DNA of 64,000 nt from Orychophragmus violaceus (Eukaryota > Streptophyta > Magnoliopsida > Brassicales > Brassicaceae), in the NCBI GenBank assembly GCA_030180135.1, contig CM058237.1:39577126-39641125 (forward strand). Reading direction: 5' to 3'. A program made the position numbers and the translations under genes. Of this stretch, positions 54,700 to 64,000 are shown in pieces (position 1 is the first letter of the stretch; every line of letters begins with the position of its first letter). A model generated the notes under the pieces. It was not told where the DNA came from, ran no database searches, and was given only the letters and a program-made list of their open reading frames with translations.

Positions 54700-55412
54700 T
54701 CATCGTCTCCTTTGGCCTCTCAATTCCAATTACCCAGGTTTGTAGGTGAATTTGTTTTTCTAGGTTTTAAGGATTTGTGATTTATAGTTCTTATAGTGTC
54801 GGCTACTAATCTTTGTGATTTCTTTTCACATGCAGCTTTGGTTCTGGATTCGCAGTCGAAGGTATGTCAAGTTCTTAGGTTTTAGTCTTAAATTGGGGTT
54901 TCAAGTGTTCTTGATTTTTGATTTCTTTCTTGATTTTTGCAGTAAGCTCTCTGGATTAAGATTCACAGTAGACAAAAGGTAAAGTTTACGGGCTTATTGT
55001 CTTATTTAAGTTGTCGATTACACGATTTTACAATTGTTTCCTTCAATAATCGAGTTTTTTTTCTTCCTGTCTTTGAGTGATTTTCCTTTGCAGATTCGTC
55101 AGAACCATCTTCGCATAATCTCTATCCTTTATTTCGTAAGTATATTTTACATACTAATATTGTTTCAAGAGAATAGCGGTTCCGTTTTACTCATGTTCTT
55201 TATCAAATATCGTTTTTTTAACCAGATCTACAAGTCCTGCTCCGTTCCTTTCTCTAGCCAACTGGTAAGTTTGTGATTAATTTCTCTCATAGTTATTCAT
55301 CAATTTATCCTAAGATACTTAACATATTAGTTACTTGATTGTCTGATAATTTGTTTTACTGTAAAATATGTATGCAAAATTGGTCGAGGCTCTGTGTTTT
55401 GTTTCGTGTAAT
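54700..55412 (+). other. 5' untranslated region of TnpD with several small introns
   Basis: Consensus donor/acceptor pairs mark at least three probable small exons: 54836-54861, 54943-54978 and 55094-55135. Each is preceded by TGCAG-type acceptors and followed by GTATG, GTAAA or GTAAG donors. A further donor is at 54739. No ATG-led frame of note precedes 55413. The assignment as spliced leader is inference. Confidence 0.5.
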
Positions 55413-58400
55413 ATGGAGAAGTCATGGGTTTGGTTACCTAGGTAAGAGACTCTCTGCCAAATTACATTACTCATCATTTCAGATGTGTCTATGACTTAAA
55501 GTAATGCATGGTTTATGGTTTTATTTGCAGGAATAGTCTTGAGTATGCTGAAGGAGCAAAGAGTTTTGTCAATGCAGCAGCGAAATCTTTGTGTTATCCT
55601 ACAGAGATTTTCTGTCCATGCGTCGATTGCCGTAATGTCAGTCATCAACCAGTAGAAACTGTGTTGGATCATTTGGTGATTAGAGGGATGGACCATAAAT
55701 ACAAGAGGAAAACAAGTTGGACTGTGCATGGAGACACAGATGAAGCTAGGGATGATGATGGTCAGCCTTCTGGTTTGGATGCTTATGACCTGTTTAGGAC
55801 AGTGTACTCCGATGGCGAAGATAGTCAACAACCACCACAGACTGATGGTACTCTGTATGAGAATGGAGAAACTGCAGATGAAACTGAGTTTTCCAAGAAG
55901 TTGAATGAAGCTGAGACACCACTGTATTCGACGTGTACCAACTACACTAAGATCTCCGCACTCATTGGTCTCTACCGGATTAAGGTTAAAAGTGGAATGT
56001 CAGAGAATTACTTTGACCAGCTACTCTCGATGGTCCATGACATGTTGCCTGCTGACAATGTGCTTCCAAAGTCAACAGCTGAAATGAAGAGGTTCTTAAA
56101 GGTATTTGGATTTGGTTATGAAAGCATTCATGCATGCAAGAACGACTGCATTTTGTATAGGAAGCAGTATGATACGCTGGAAACCTGCCCGAGATGTAAT
56201 GCATCAAGATGGGAAGTTGATAAGCACAGTGGTAGTGTAAAGAAGGGAATACCGGCTAAGGTGCTTAGATACTTTCCCATCAAAGAAAGATTCCAGAGAA
56301 TGTTTAGATCAAGGAGGATTGCTGAGGAATTGCGCTGGCATTATAGCAATGCAACAGAAGATGGGTCTATGCGACACCCTGTGGATTCCATCACTTGGGC
56401 TGATGTGAATAACAAGTGGCCAGAGTTTGCTGCGGAGCCTAGAAACCTTCGGCTTGGTATTTCTACAGACGGAATGAACCCTTTCTCTATTCAAAATACC
56501 AACTATAGTACTTGGCCAGTTCTGTTGGTGAATTATAATATGTCGCCACTGCTATGTATGAGGTCTGAGAATATCATGTTGACCTTGCTAATCCCTGGGC
56601 CAACTGCACCGGGAAACAGTATAGATGTTTATCTTCAACCATTGGTGGAAGACTTGAAGGAGTTATGGAATGAAGGTATAGAGGTGTATGACTCATTTAC
56701 GAAGGAGAGATTCACGCTTAAAGCATTGTTGTTATGGAGTATAAGTGACTATCCAGCTTTAGGGACTCTGTCTGGAGCTAAAGTGAAGGGGAAACAAGCT
56801 TGTATTGTATGTGGGAAGGATACTCCACATAGATGGCTAAAGTTTAGTAGAAAGTATGTCTACTTAGGCAATAGGAAACGCCTTCGACCAGGTCATCCTT
56901 ATAGGCGCAGAAAATTGTGGTTTGATAACACTATTGAGCATGATGTTATAAGAAGAGTTCAAACCGGTTCAGAAATATTTGAGGCTGTCAAGGATTTTAG
57001 GAATGAATTTGGGAAGCCATTAAGCAAAGGTGGTAAAAGAAAACAAGCTGAGTTGTCTGAAGTTGATGTGGAGCCTGCTGAAGAGTGTCAAGAAGACACT
57101 GATCAATGGCGTTGGAAGAAGAGATCAATTTTCTTCGACTTACCATATTGGAAGGTTAGTATATTTTAATACTTGCTTTTTATAAGTTCATTATGAAACC
57201 TGTTGCTAACATAACTTCTGATTTATTTTCATAGGATCTGCCGGTGCGGCATAACATTGATGTTATGCATGTTGAAAAAAACGTGTCAGACGCTATATTG
57301 TCTGTTATGATGAATGGTGCTAAATCAAAGGATGGAGTTAAAGCAAGGAGAGACATGGAAGATATGGGAATCAGAAGAAACTTGCATACTCAGATGAGGG
57401 GAAAGAGAACCTACCTACCACCAGCATCATATTGGTTTTCAAAAGACGAGAAGAAGCGTTTTTGTAAGAGGTTATCAAAGTTTAGAGGGCCTGATAGATA
57501 CTGTGGGAATATTGCTAACTGTGTGTCGCTGGAGCCTCCTGTTATTAGTGGTCTGAAGTCGCATGATCACCACGTTCTTATGCAGAATCTAATGCCGGCT
57601 GCCTTGAGAGGTTTGTTGCCAAAAGGACCAAGAGTTGCTATAACTCGATTGTGCAACTACTTTAACAGGTTATGTCAGAGGGTGATTGATCCAGAGAAGC
57701 TGCTTTCTTTGGAATCAGAATTTGTTGAAACAATGTGCCAAATGGAGCGGTTCTTGCCACCTTCACTCTTCGATATCATGTTCCATTTACCTTTACATCT
57801 AGGAAGAGAGGCACGACTAGGTGGACCGGTACATTTTCGCTGGATGTATCCATTTGAAAGGTACTAATTCGTTTTATTGAAGCTCCTTCTCTATTAGACT
57901 GTATTAGCAATAATGTAGTTCTGTTTAACAATTTTATTTGTTGACATTGTGTTATGTGATTGCATTGTAGGTATATGAAAACGCTGAAGGCATACGTTAA
58001 AAATTTAGCTAGGCCAGAAGCGTGTATGGCAGAGGGATACTTGGCTGAAGAGTGTCTTGCATTCTGTCTAGAGTTTCTCAGGAATAGTATACCAATCCAA
58101 GAAGTTATGAGCCGTAATGAAGATGTAGTGTTTGACGAGCACATTCTCGAAGGCAGACCACTTCAGAAACCTACAGAAGTACATCTTTCAGACAAAGAAC
58201 TTGACATAGCTCATCGATATGTGTTGATGAATACAGCAGTCATGGATCCGTATATTGAGTAAGTATAACTTTATTTGATAAGTTTGTGTCTTTACATTCT
58301 ACTGTATGCATTGGGAGAATTAATTTTAACCTTTTGAATCTTGTGAAACAGTATGCATTTGGAAGAACTGCAGGCTACTGATGTTAGAAGTGCTAGAGAC

Positions 58401-59148
58401 TCGACTCATTGTTGGAAACTTCACACTGAAAGGTTTCCAGGTTGGATAAAAGCCAAGGTAAGATCAACTTAACAAAAATATTTACACTCGGTTACTAAAA
58501 AAACTACTCTATATTTACTGACTTATATTGAATCCTCTTCTTTAGATACCAACCAATTCAGAGTGCCATTCAACCAAGCTAAGATGGTTGTCACTTGGCC
58601 CGAGACACGTTGCTCAAAGCTACAAGGGATACATTATTAATGGCCATCGATTTCACAGAGATGATGTGAAGAGACAGACACAAAATAGTGGGGTGACATA
58701 TGAAGCTTTCAGTATGTGTAGATCTAGTGCACGGGATAGTAGACAGTTGGCTGACATGGTGGTGTACTACGGACAGATAAAGGAGATCATTATGCTTGAC
58801 TATCACATGTTCCATGTTCCCTTATTCAAGTGTGTTTGGGCAAACAAAGGATGTGGTGTAAAGGAAGAAGACGGATTTACACTCGTGAACCTCCATATGA
58901 ACCAATCTTCCTTTCAGCAAGATCCATACATTCTGCCATCTCAAGCTAAGCAGGTTTTTTACTCCAAAGAAGATGACACTTCTCCATGGTATGTAGTTAT
59001 GCGGGCCCCACCTAGAGGTTACCATGAATTGGAGACAGAAGAGGAGTTTGTTAGTGGAACAGTCCTGCAGAATGAAGACATGAGCAATCAAGAGTCTGAT
59101 GATGAAACATTTTGTGCCAGGGATGATTGTGAAGGGGTTTTATTATGA
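55413..59148 (+). CDS. TnpD: TnpD-type CACTA transposase
   Basis: Catalyses excision and integration of the element in the nucleus. Six exons: 55413-55441, 55531-57154, 57235-57860, 57971-58258, 58352-58457, 58546-59148. All junctions are GT-AG and the sum is 3276 nt, giving 1091 residues. The start MEKSWVWLPR is spliced to the next exon to complete the N-terminal transposase-associated domain (residues 1-80, with CPCVDC). The transposase_21 core spans about 180-560 (CPRCNASRW; STDGMNPF near 320; SDYPALGTLSG; CIVCGKDTPH; then DLPVRHNIDVMHVEKN at 552). A DUF4218 region covers about 645-800 (LPLHLGREARLGGPVHFRWMY), and a DUF4216 region about 960-1050. No stop or frameshift is seen. The order matches full-length plant TnpD proteins. 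Confidence 0.93.
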
Positions 59149-59305
59149 TGATGTTTTGATGAGTCTGGTTGATGTTTTGATGAGTTTTTTTATGTTGATG
59201 TTTTGATTAGTCTTTTTATGTTGATATTTTGATGAGTCTGGATCATTTTGTGTCAGAAGCTACCTACTAATGGTTTTGTCTATTGATGATGTCTAAGGGT
59301 GAAAC
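59149..59305 (+). other. Intergenic spacer of CACTA element
   Basis: 157 bp with repeats of TGATGTTTTGATGAGT. The short gap and same direction suggest that both products may come from one transcript by alternative splicing, as known for En/Spm. Confidence 0.5.
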
Positions 59306-62078
59306 ATGAACAACAAGAAACCTGTGGAGCCTGCAGTCCGACGTAGCAAGCGTCAACTTGGTGCGGAAGCTAGTCCTGCCGAGTTGCCACCATTACGAAA
59401 GCATCAAAAGAAGAAAGTTACTAAGATGGCAAACGAGGATTATATAGTTGAAGATCATTTTGATGACAGCCAAATTCAGAAGGAGGCTGGTTACAACAGT
59501 AATGAAGTAGAAGATGGTCCACAGGAAGAGAAAGTGGATTCCGAGAATGAAGAAGATGGTCCCCATGAAGAGGAAGTGGCTGTAGAAGGTGTAGAAAACC
59601 ACGCATCAAAAGACAACGTAGCTGAGGAACATGCTGAAAGAGGTGCAACTTGTGAGTTGAATGTGGACCAAGAAGAACCCCAGCAATATGTGCAAAAGGT
59701 CAAGAGAAAACGTGGGCCGACTAAGATGCGTAAACTGGCAAAAGAAGCTATGGAGAAGGTTAATGTGGAATTTTCGGTGATTGGTGAGCATTCAGGACCA
59801 GGATCAGTTACCCTTTCCTCGTTTCTTGGTCCACTTGTTAGAGAGCATGTTCCGGTACTGGTAGATGATTGGAGAGCAGTAGACGCTACAACCAAGGATA
59901 CAATGTGGGATTTAATTAAGGTACTTAGTTAGTCTTATGTTGATGGCCTCTAGTTGACTGGTTTTAAGATGTTTAACATTTAATTTATTTGTTCTTTGCA
60001 GGCAAGATTTAATTTGGAAGAAGGTCTGCATAGAGATGTTATTTTCAAACAGATGGGTACTATCTGGAGGGCTTCAAAATCCAGACTTGTCAATAAGCTT
60101 AGAGCAACAAAGAGTGGGACGGAGAGACTCAAGTTAAAACCAAGCAACATTCAGTCACTAGCATCTTGGAACAATTGGGTGAAGAATAGGACTTCCTCAA
60201 CCTTCAAGGTTTTCTAGTATTATTTTATTTTTTAATAGTTTCATTTGTTGATGATTGCGGATTATGTCATTGTTTAATTTCCATATTGTAGGCAAAAAGT
60301 GAGGAGTACAGGGTTCTAAGGAGCTCTCAGATCCCGCACACCACTAGCAGGAAAGGAATGTATCGTCTTTCAATGGAGATGGTACGTGTCTTTTTCCTGC
60401 TTCTCATTTTATAATTATGTATCGGTATTACAATTTAATCATGTCACACACATAGAAAAAGAAGTGCGTAGACCCGAAGATGGTGAGTAGAAGCAAGGTC
60501 TGGTTGGCAGCACACACACACTCTGATGGGAGACCAGTGAAGAAGGAATTTGCAGCTACAATTGTAAGAATATATCAATTAATGACCAAGTAATTGCTTC
60601 AAAATCTTAGATGAGGTCATTCAACATGTTTTTTATATTGTGGTAGGAGAGGATACAATCGCTAGATAGTCGAATGGACTCCACATCAAATGAGAATATA
60701 AGAGAAGATGCTGTCAGTCATGTTTTAGGGAAAGAAAGATATGGAAGAGTTAGAGGAATGGGAAAGGGGATAAGTCTGACCAAGTTAGATTTTCTCAATG
60801 CTAGAGACTCTCATGTTAAGAAGCTCGAGGCTTCACAAGCAGAAATGAAGAACCAAATAGAAGAATTGATGAATCAAGTCCGTGCATTAAATGAAAAGAA
60901 AGTAAGTTTCACTACTGTATTTTTTTGATGGCCAATGACTAAAGATTTTGAGCTTAATCTTTCTCTATTCTTGTCAGTCATCAGGTGCATATGTGGATGA
61001 TCAATCTAATGTCTCGAACCAAAATAGTGGACGGATTAAGTGTCAGATACTGGATTGGTTTTCGTCTACAGATGTTATTGTTGGGGAAGGAGAATACTGC
61101 TCGGCGGAACCAACCTATAAGATTGGTCAACTTCCAATCGGTCCTAATGCGGCGGCTGTTTTTGTGAACTCAGCTGCTAACCCAGATGCATATCTCTGGA
61201 GGCCTACCATGTCAGTTTGTTCACTTGGTGAAGCTATTGGGACGAAAATTCCTTGGCCGGTTGACAGGGTTGTTTTGGACTCTCCTGATTGCAGCTCTGC
61301 TGCAGCAAAGCCTGCAGGATCATCAGTAAGTTTTAAGTTGTTTCAGATTACTTAACTATTAGTACTTGCAACAACAATAGATAACTGATTTGTATGCATC
61401 ACTTATTAGGCCTCTTATGATCAAACGAGATGCAACATATATGCTTGGAATGGAAGTGGAATTGTTGCTGAGGGTTTCATTTGTTCAGTAGACCCAAATG
61501 AGAAGGTCAACCAGATTCCTCTAGGTCCTAATGCTGCGATTATGAAGGTTGAGAAGGTAATAGATCGTGAAGCTTTTCTGTGGAGACCAAGTTCAGAAAT
61601 GGCAGTAATGGGTGAAGCTCTGAATATGACCCTCGCATGGCCACTAGATAAGATTGCTTTTATCAGTACAACAGAAGATACACCTAAAACATCACCTGGG
61701 GTAAATGCTAATCATACCTTATTACATTGTCATTTTCACATGTTTTTATCACACACTTTTTAAATGGTTTGTGTTGTGCAATTGTGAATGCAGAGTACAA
61801 GTAAAAGCACCTGTAGTAGCAAAAGTGCCAACAAGAAGTGCATTTTATTTGATTGCTGCGGTACAGGGAAAATTGTTGCAGAGGGGCGTGTCCTGTCTAC
61901 TGATCCGTCTGACCGAGTTCACTTCGTCCCTCTAGGACCTGATGCTTCGAAGGTAATGGTAGAGAAGTCAAAGATTGGAGATGCTCAGGTGTGGAGACCA
62001 AACTCAGAAATCCAATGTATTGATGATGCTAGAGGTAGTGTGGTTGCATGGCCTAATGACAAAATGAAATTGATGTGA
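59306..62078 (+). CDS. CACTA second protein: Transposase_24-like region, coiled coil and three tandem repeats
   Basis: Eight exons: 59306-59920, 60002-60208, 60292-60381, 60456-60563, 60647-60901, 60978-61325, 61410-61700, 61794-62078. All seven introns are GT-AG and phase 0; the total of 2199 nt gives 732 residues. Residues 1-130 are acidic with Lys/Arg clusters (possible nuclear signals). About 140-360 match the Transposase_24 (Ptta/En-Spm) family: KRGPTKMRKLA, FLGPLVREHVPV, ARFNLEEG, SSQIPHTTSRKGMYRL. A heptad-rich helix KKLEASQAEMKNQIEEL lies near 395-425. Three ~80-residue repeats follow, one per exon, sharing C-x-I-x(4), VAEG, PLGPNAA, WRP and WP-D-K motifs; I believe these are called DUF8039. 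Probably the DNA-binding partner of TnpD (TnpA role), by position. Confidence 0.88.
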
Positions 62079-62558
62079 TGCAGATGATTGTTGTTAAGTA
62101 CATCTTATTTGGAACCTATTTACATTTCCTAGTCTTGTGTTTCATATTGTAGTATGCACTGGTAATTTAAGTGTTACGTTTCTAATGACATTGTGTGTTT
62201 ATCAGATTATATATTGATATCATGTGGTTTCAAATTAAAATGAAATAAATAATTAGCAAAATTTTAAAAATTCCAAAATATTACACTAAAATTTAATAAC
62301 AAAAAAAAATGCTATATCTTTTCTAAGGATAGCAATAAAATAGTGCTATGAATAAACAATCTATATCGAATAATATATGCAATTAAAACTAAATATATTG
62401 CACTCGCTAAATTGCAATATTAGATAAGCGTTATTATTGCAATTGTAAAAAGCGCTATGTAAAGTACGATACTTTTTATGACGGGAGCATATACAGCGTT
62501 TGTTAAAGCGCTATAGATTACCTAATATAGCGGATATCGAGCGCTACAGATACCCTTT
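62079..62558. promoter_or_regulatory. 3' end and right subterminal repeats of CACTA element
   Basis: Non-coding. From about 62310 on it carries AGCGCTAT, ATAGCG and TTGCAATA motifs, several in both orientations (near 62450, 62497, 62510, 62530, 62540), mirroring the left end. Confidence 0.6.
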
Positions 62559-62570
62559 TTTCTTGTAGTG
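62559..62570 (-). repeat. Right terminal inverted repeat of CACTA element
   Basis: TTTCTTGTAGTG, the inverse of CACTACAAGAAA, followed by TSD AAA. Confidence 0.95.
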
Positions 62571-62573
62571 AAA

Positions 62574-63298
62574 CCCTCCGACTCTAATTCGGGGGGGAGG
62601 GTGAGCCGAGGGATTACTAAAACCAGAAGTAATAACAAGACCAAACCTTTCTAAAAGAGGTAATCAAACAGGGTAGTTGGTAGTTTTAAAGTGACAAGGC
62701 AGAGGAAAAAACTACCTTCGTAAATGTGCATGAGATAGAAAACTTTCTAGAGATCTGAGAAAAGAACAATTCGAGAGAGCAATCCTAAATTGTTATATTT
62801 GTGCTAGTTGTCTCTAAAAAATCCTAAGTTGTCCTAGTCTTACCAGTTGTCGAGAAATCACTCCAAATTTTTCATAGTTGTACTAGTAGTCTATAAACTC
62901 CTAAGTAAAATAGACGTACATACCTCAGCTGAATCATCTCCATTGTCAGACGAGTTTCTTCTTTCTTCTTCCTCTTCTTAAGGTCTAGTTGTTGAATCTC
63001 CATCAACACCATCCGGGATTCTCTCTTCTTCCCAAGTCAATTCTAGATCTTCACGCGAGTCCTCTCCATGCCCTTCAGTTGATTCATACTCCCCACAAAT
63101 TTCTTTAACTCGAGCCATTTCCGAAAACATAAAATTTGACATGTCACAATCCTATACCAATCCAATACTAAGCATGCAAAACTAACCATTCGGTAGAAAG
63201 GGGAGAATCTTACATTTACCTCGTGAGATTGCAGGGTATTCGCCGGCAGAGAGCATGAGGGTCTCGTCGGAGGATTACGAGGGTTTAAATGGAGTACA
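62574..63298. other. Unassigned sequence between CACTA element and the last LTR
   Basis: I see no clear gene. On the minus strand 63256-63220 could be a short first exon (MLSAGEYPAISR then GTAAAT), and 63131-62975 is acidic (REDLELTWEEERIPDG), but no convincing splice joins them and no family is recognised. The first bases may be the continuation of the DUF4283/LINE 5' end split by the CACTA element. Confidence 0.35.
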
Positions 63299-64000
63299 TG
63301 TAATATCCTGTTCCAAGAAATGGTCAATGGGAAGTCAACGAGGGGCATTCTGTAAATTCTAAAAGATGAGGGACATTTTGGTAATTTTACCAAAATGCGA
63401 GCCGGAAGCGGAAATGGGCCAAATGTTCTTCTTTTTGTCCATAAAACATTTAGAAGACCAGACGTGGAAGAAACGGAGATTAAACGAGTTTTACGGACTA
63501 TCGGGAAAGGAAACCGAAAGAACCGATAAAACTTGTAAAATTCATTACGGGAGCTATGTGAGTCCGATTGAGGTTAAAAGACTTACTAAATTCTTCTAAA
63601 AGAGTCTAGTATTTTAAAAAGAAGCTTGTAGGATTTATTTCAAAGGCTACAGGGTTCTAAATATTTTTTAACGAGCTGTTGGGAATGGAAACCGACAAAA
63701 CCGAGAAAAAGACGGAAAAACCTCTAAAAGTGCTCCTAAATGTACTAAATTTTTACCTCAGCTCCATTAGAAGATTTATAAGCTATTGTTCAAGTGATTC
63801 AGCAAGATTCGATGCCTAGATCAAGTTATAAATTTTAGATCATTAATGGGTAATTAGTGGCTAAAAATTCAAAATAAATTCATGGGAGATTGGGATTGAA
63901 CCAGGGTGATTAGGGCTGATTAATAAGGTTATTTTGGACCTAAATCAAGCCCAGTATTAAGAATGGGCCACGAAATCTTGCAAAATAGAATAAGAGGCTT
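63299..64000 (+). repeat. Start of an LTR related to the level 4b LTR, cut by the window end
   Basis: Starts TGTAATATCCTG. Read along the plus strand it parallels the minus-strand start of the level 4b LTR in order: ATGGTCAA, AGTCAAC, TTTTGGTAATTTTACCAA, GGGCCAAATGTTCTT, AGAAGACCAGACGTGGAAG, then phrases such as AAACCGAGAAAA. Similarity is clear but patchy, so it is a separate, older family member in the opposite orientation. No TSD can be checked. Confidence 0.65.

Larger units (their letters stand above)
54312..62570 (+). mobile_element. CACTA (En/Spm) DNA transposon, apparently intact
   Basis: 8259 bp. Terminal inverted repeats are CACTACAGGAAA (left) and CACTACAAGAAA (right, minus strand), 11 of 12 matching. 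The TSD is AAA at 54309-54311 and 62571-62573. Subterminal regions hold repeated ATAGCGTTT, AGCGCTAT and TTGCA motifs in both orientations. Two genes in the same direction (TnpD at 55413-59148, second gene at 59306-62078) have open exons and canonical GT-AG introns throughout. CACTA elements in Arabidopsis are of similar size and layout. No lesion is visible by eye, so autonomy is possible. Confidence 0.95.

Noticed and set aside
62975..63256. Possible host gene on the minus strand
   Set aside because: A plausible short first exon exists, but no acceptor gives an open join to the acidic segment and no family is recognised.
1..64000. tRNA, rRNA, snRNA, centromeric satellite and Helitron signals
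   Set aside because: None found by eye: no ~180-bp tandem satellite, no rDNA, no Helitron CTRR hairpin end that I could support. A covariance-model scan would be needed to exclude small RNAs.

Overview
The window looks like plant pericentromeric heterochromatin, probably from a Brassicaceae species (an inference from the style of the element families; no species can be named). I find no convincing host gene. Almost every base can be assigned to a transposable element, and most boundaries are fixed by LTR ends, primer-binding sites, polypurine tracts and target-site duplications (TSDs) that can be read directly.

From 1 to about 52300 lies one nested stack of LTR retrotransposons, five levels deep. 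Level 1 is a decayed Ty3/gypsy element of CRM type: left LTR 1-1141, right LTR 51074-52300. Its gag/pol segment is tandemly triplicated (1494-5480, 5481-9457, 9458-13421), and each copy carries the same hAT-type MITE. Its integrase frame stops at 14108 and resumes at 50651, because level 2 sits inside it. Level 2 (14109-50645) is a gag-only element with CRM-like ends. Its gag is split by level 3 (16235-47725), a Tekay/Del-like Ty3/gypsy element. Level 3 is hit twice: its gag by a CRM-like element on the minus strand (level 4a, 18290-25156, TSD CAGGT), and its 3' LTR by a minus-strand element with 3.36-kb LTRs and no pol (level 4b, 29610-47657, TSD ACGAG). Level 4b carries a young Ty1/copia element in one LTR (level 5a, 31569-39207, TSD TTTAG) and a related solo copia LTR in its interior (level 5b, 41082-41725, TSD AGTTA).

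The level 4b element is the most unusual. Its only gene (44028-42505, minus) is one frame of about 500 codons with three in-frame stops. It encodes a proline-rich region followed by about six tandem zinc knuckles, four of them canonical CCHC. Its LTRs hold a dense cluster of TTGAC(C/T) W-box cores.

From 52301 to 54311 there is a broken DUF4283-type (LINE ORF1-like) gene on the minus strand. At 54312-62570 sits a CACTA DNA transposon with 3-bp AAA TSDs and two apparently intact spliced genes: a 1091-residue TnpD transposase and a 732-residue second protein with a Transposase_24-like region, a coiled coil and three tandem repeats, one per exon. It may be autonomous. The window ends with unassigned sequence (62574-63298) and the start of an LTR distantly related to that of level 4b (63299-64000).

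Most premature stops that I could assign are C-to-T or G-to-A changes, as expected for methylated, silenced elements. The exceptions to this quiet picture are the copia element (three LTR differences by eye) and the CACTA element (no lesions seen).
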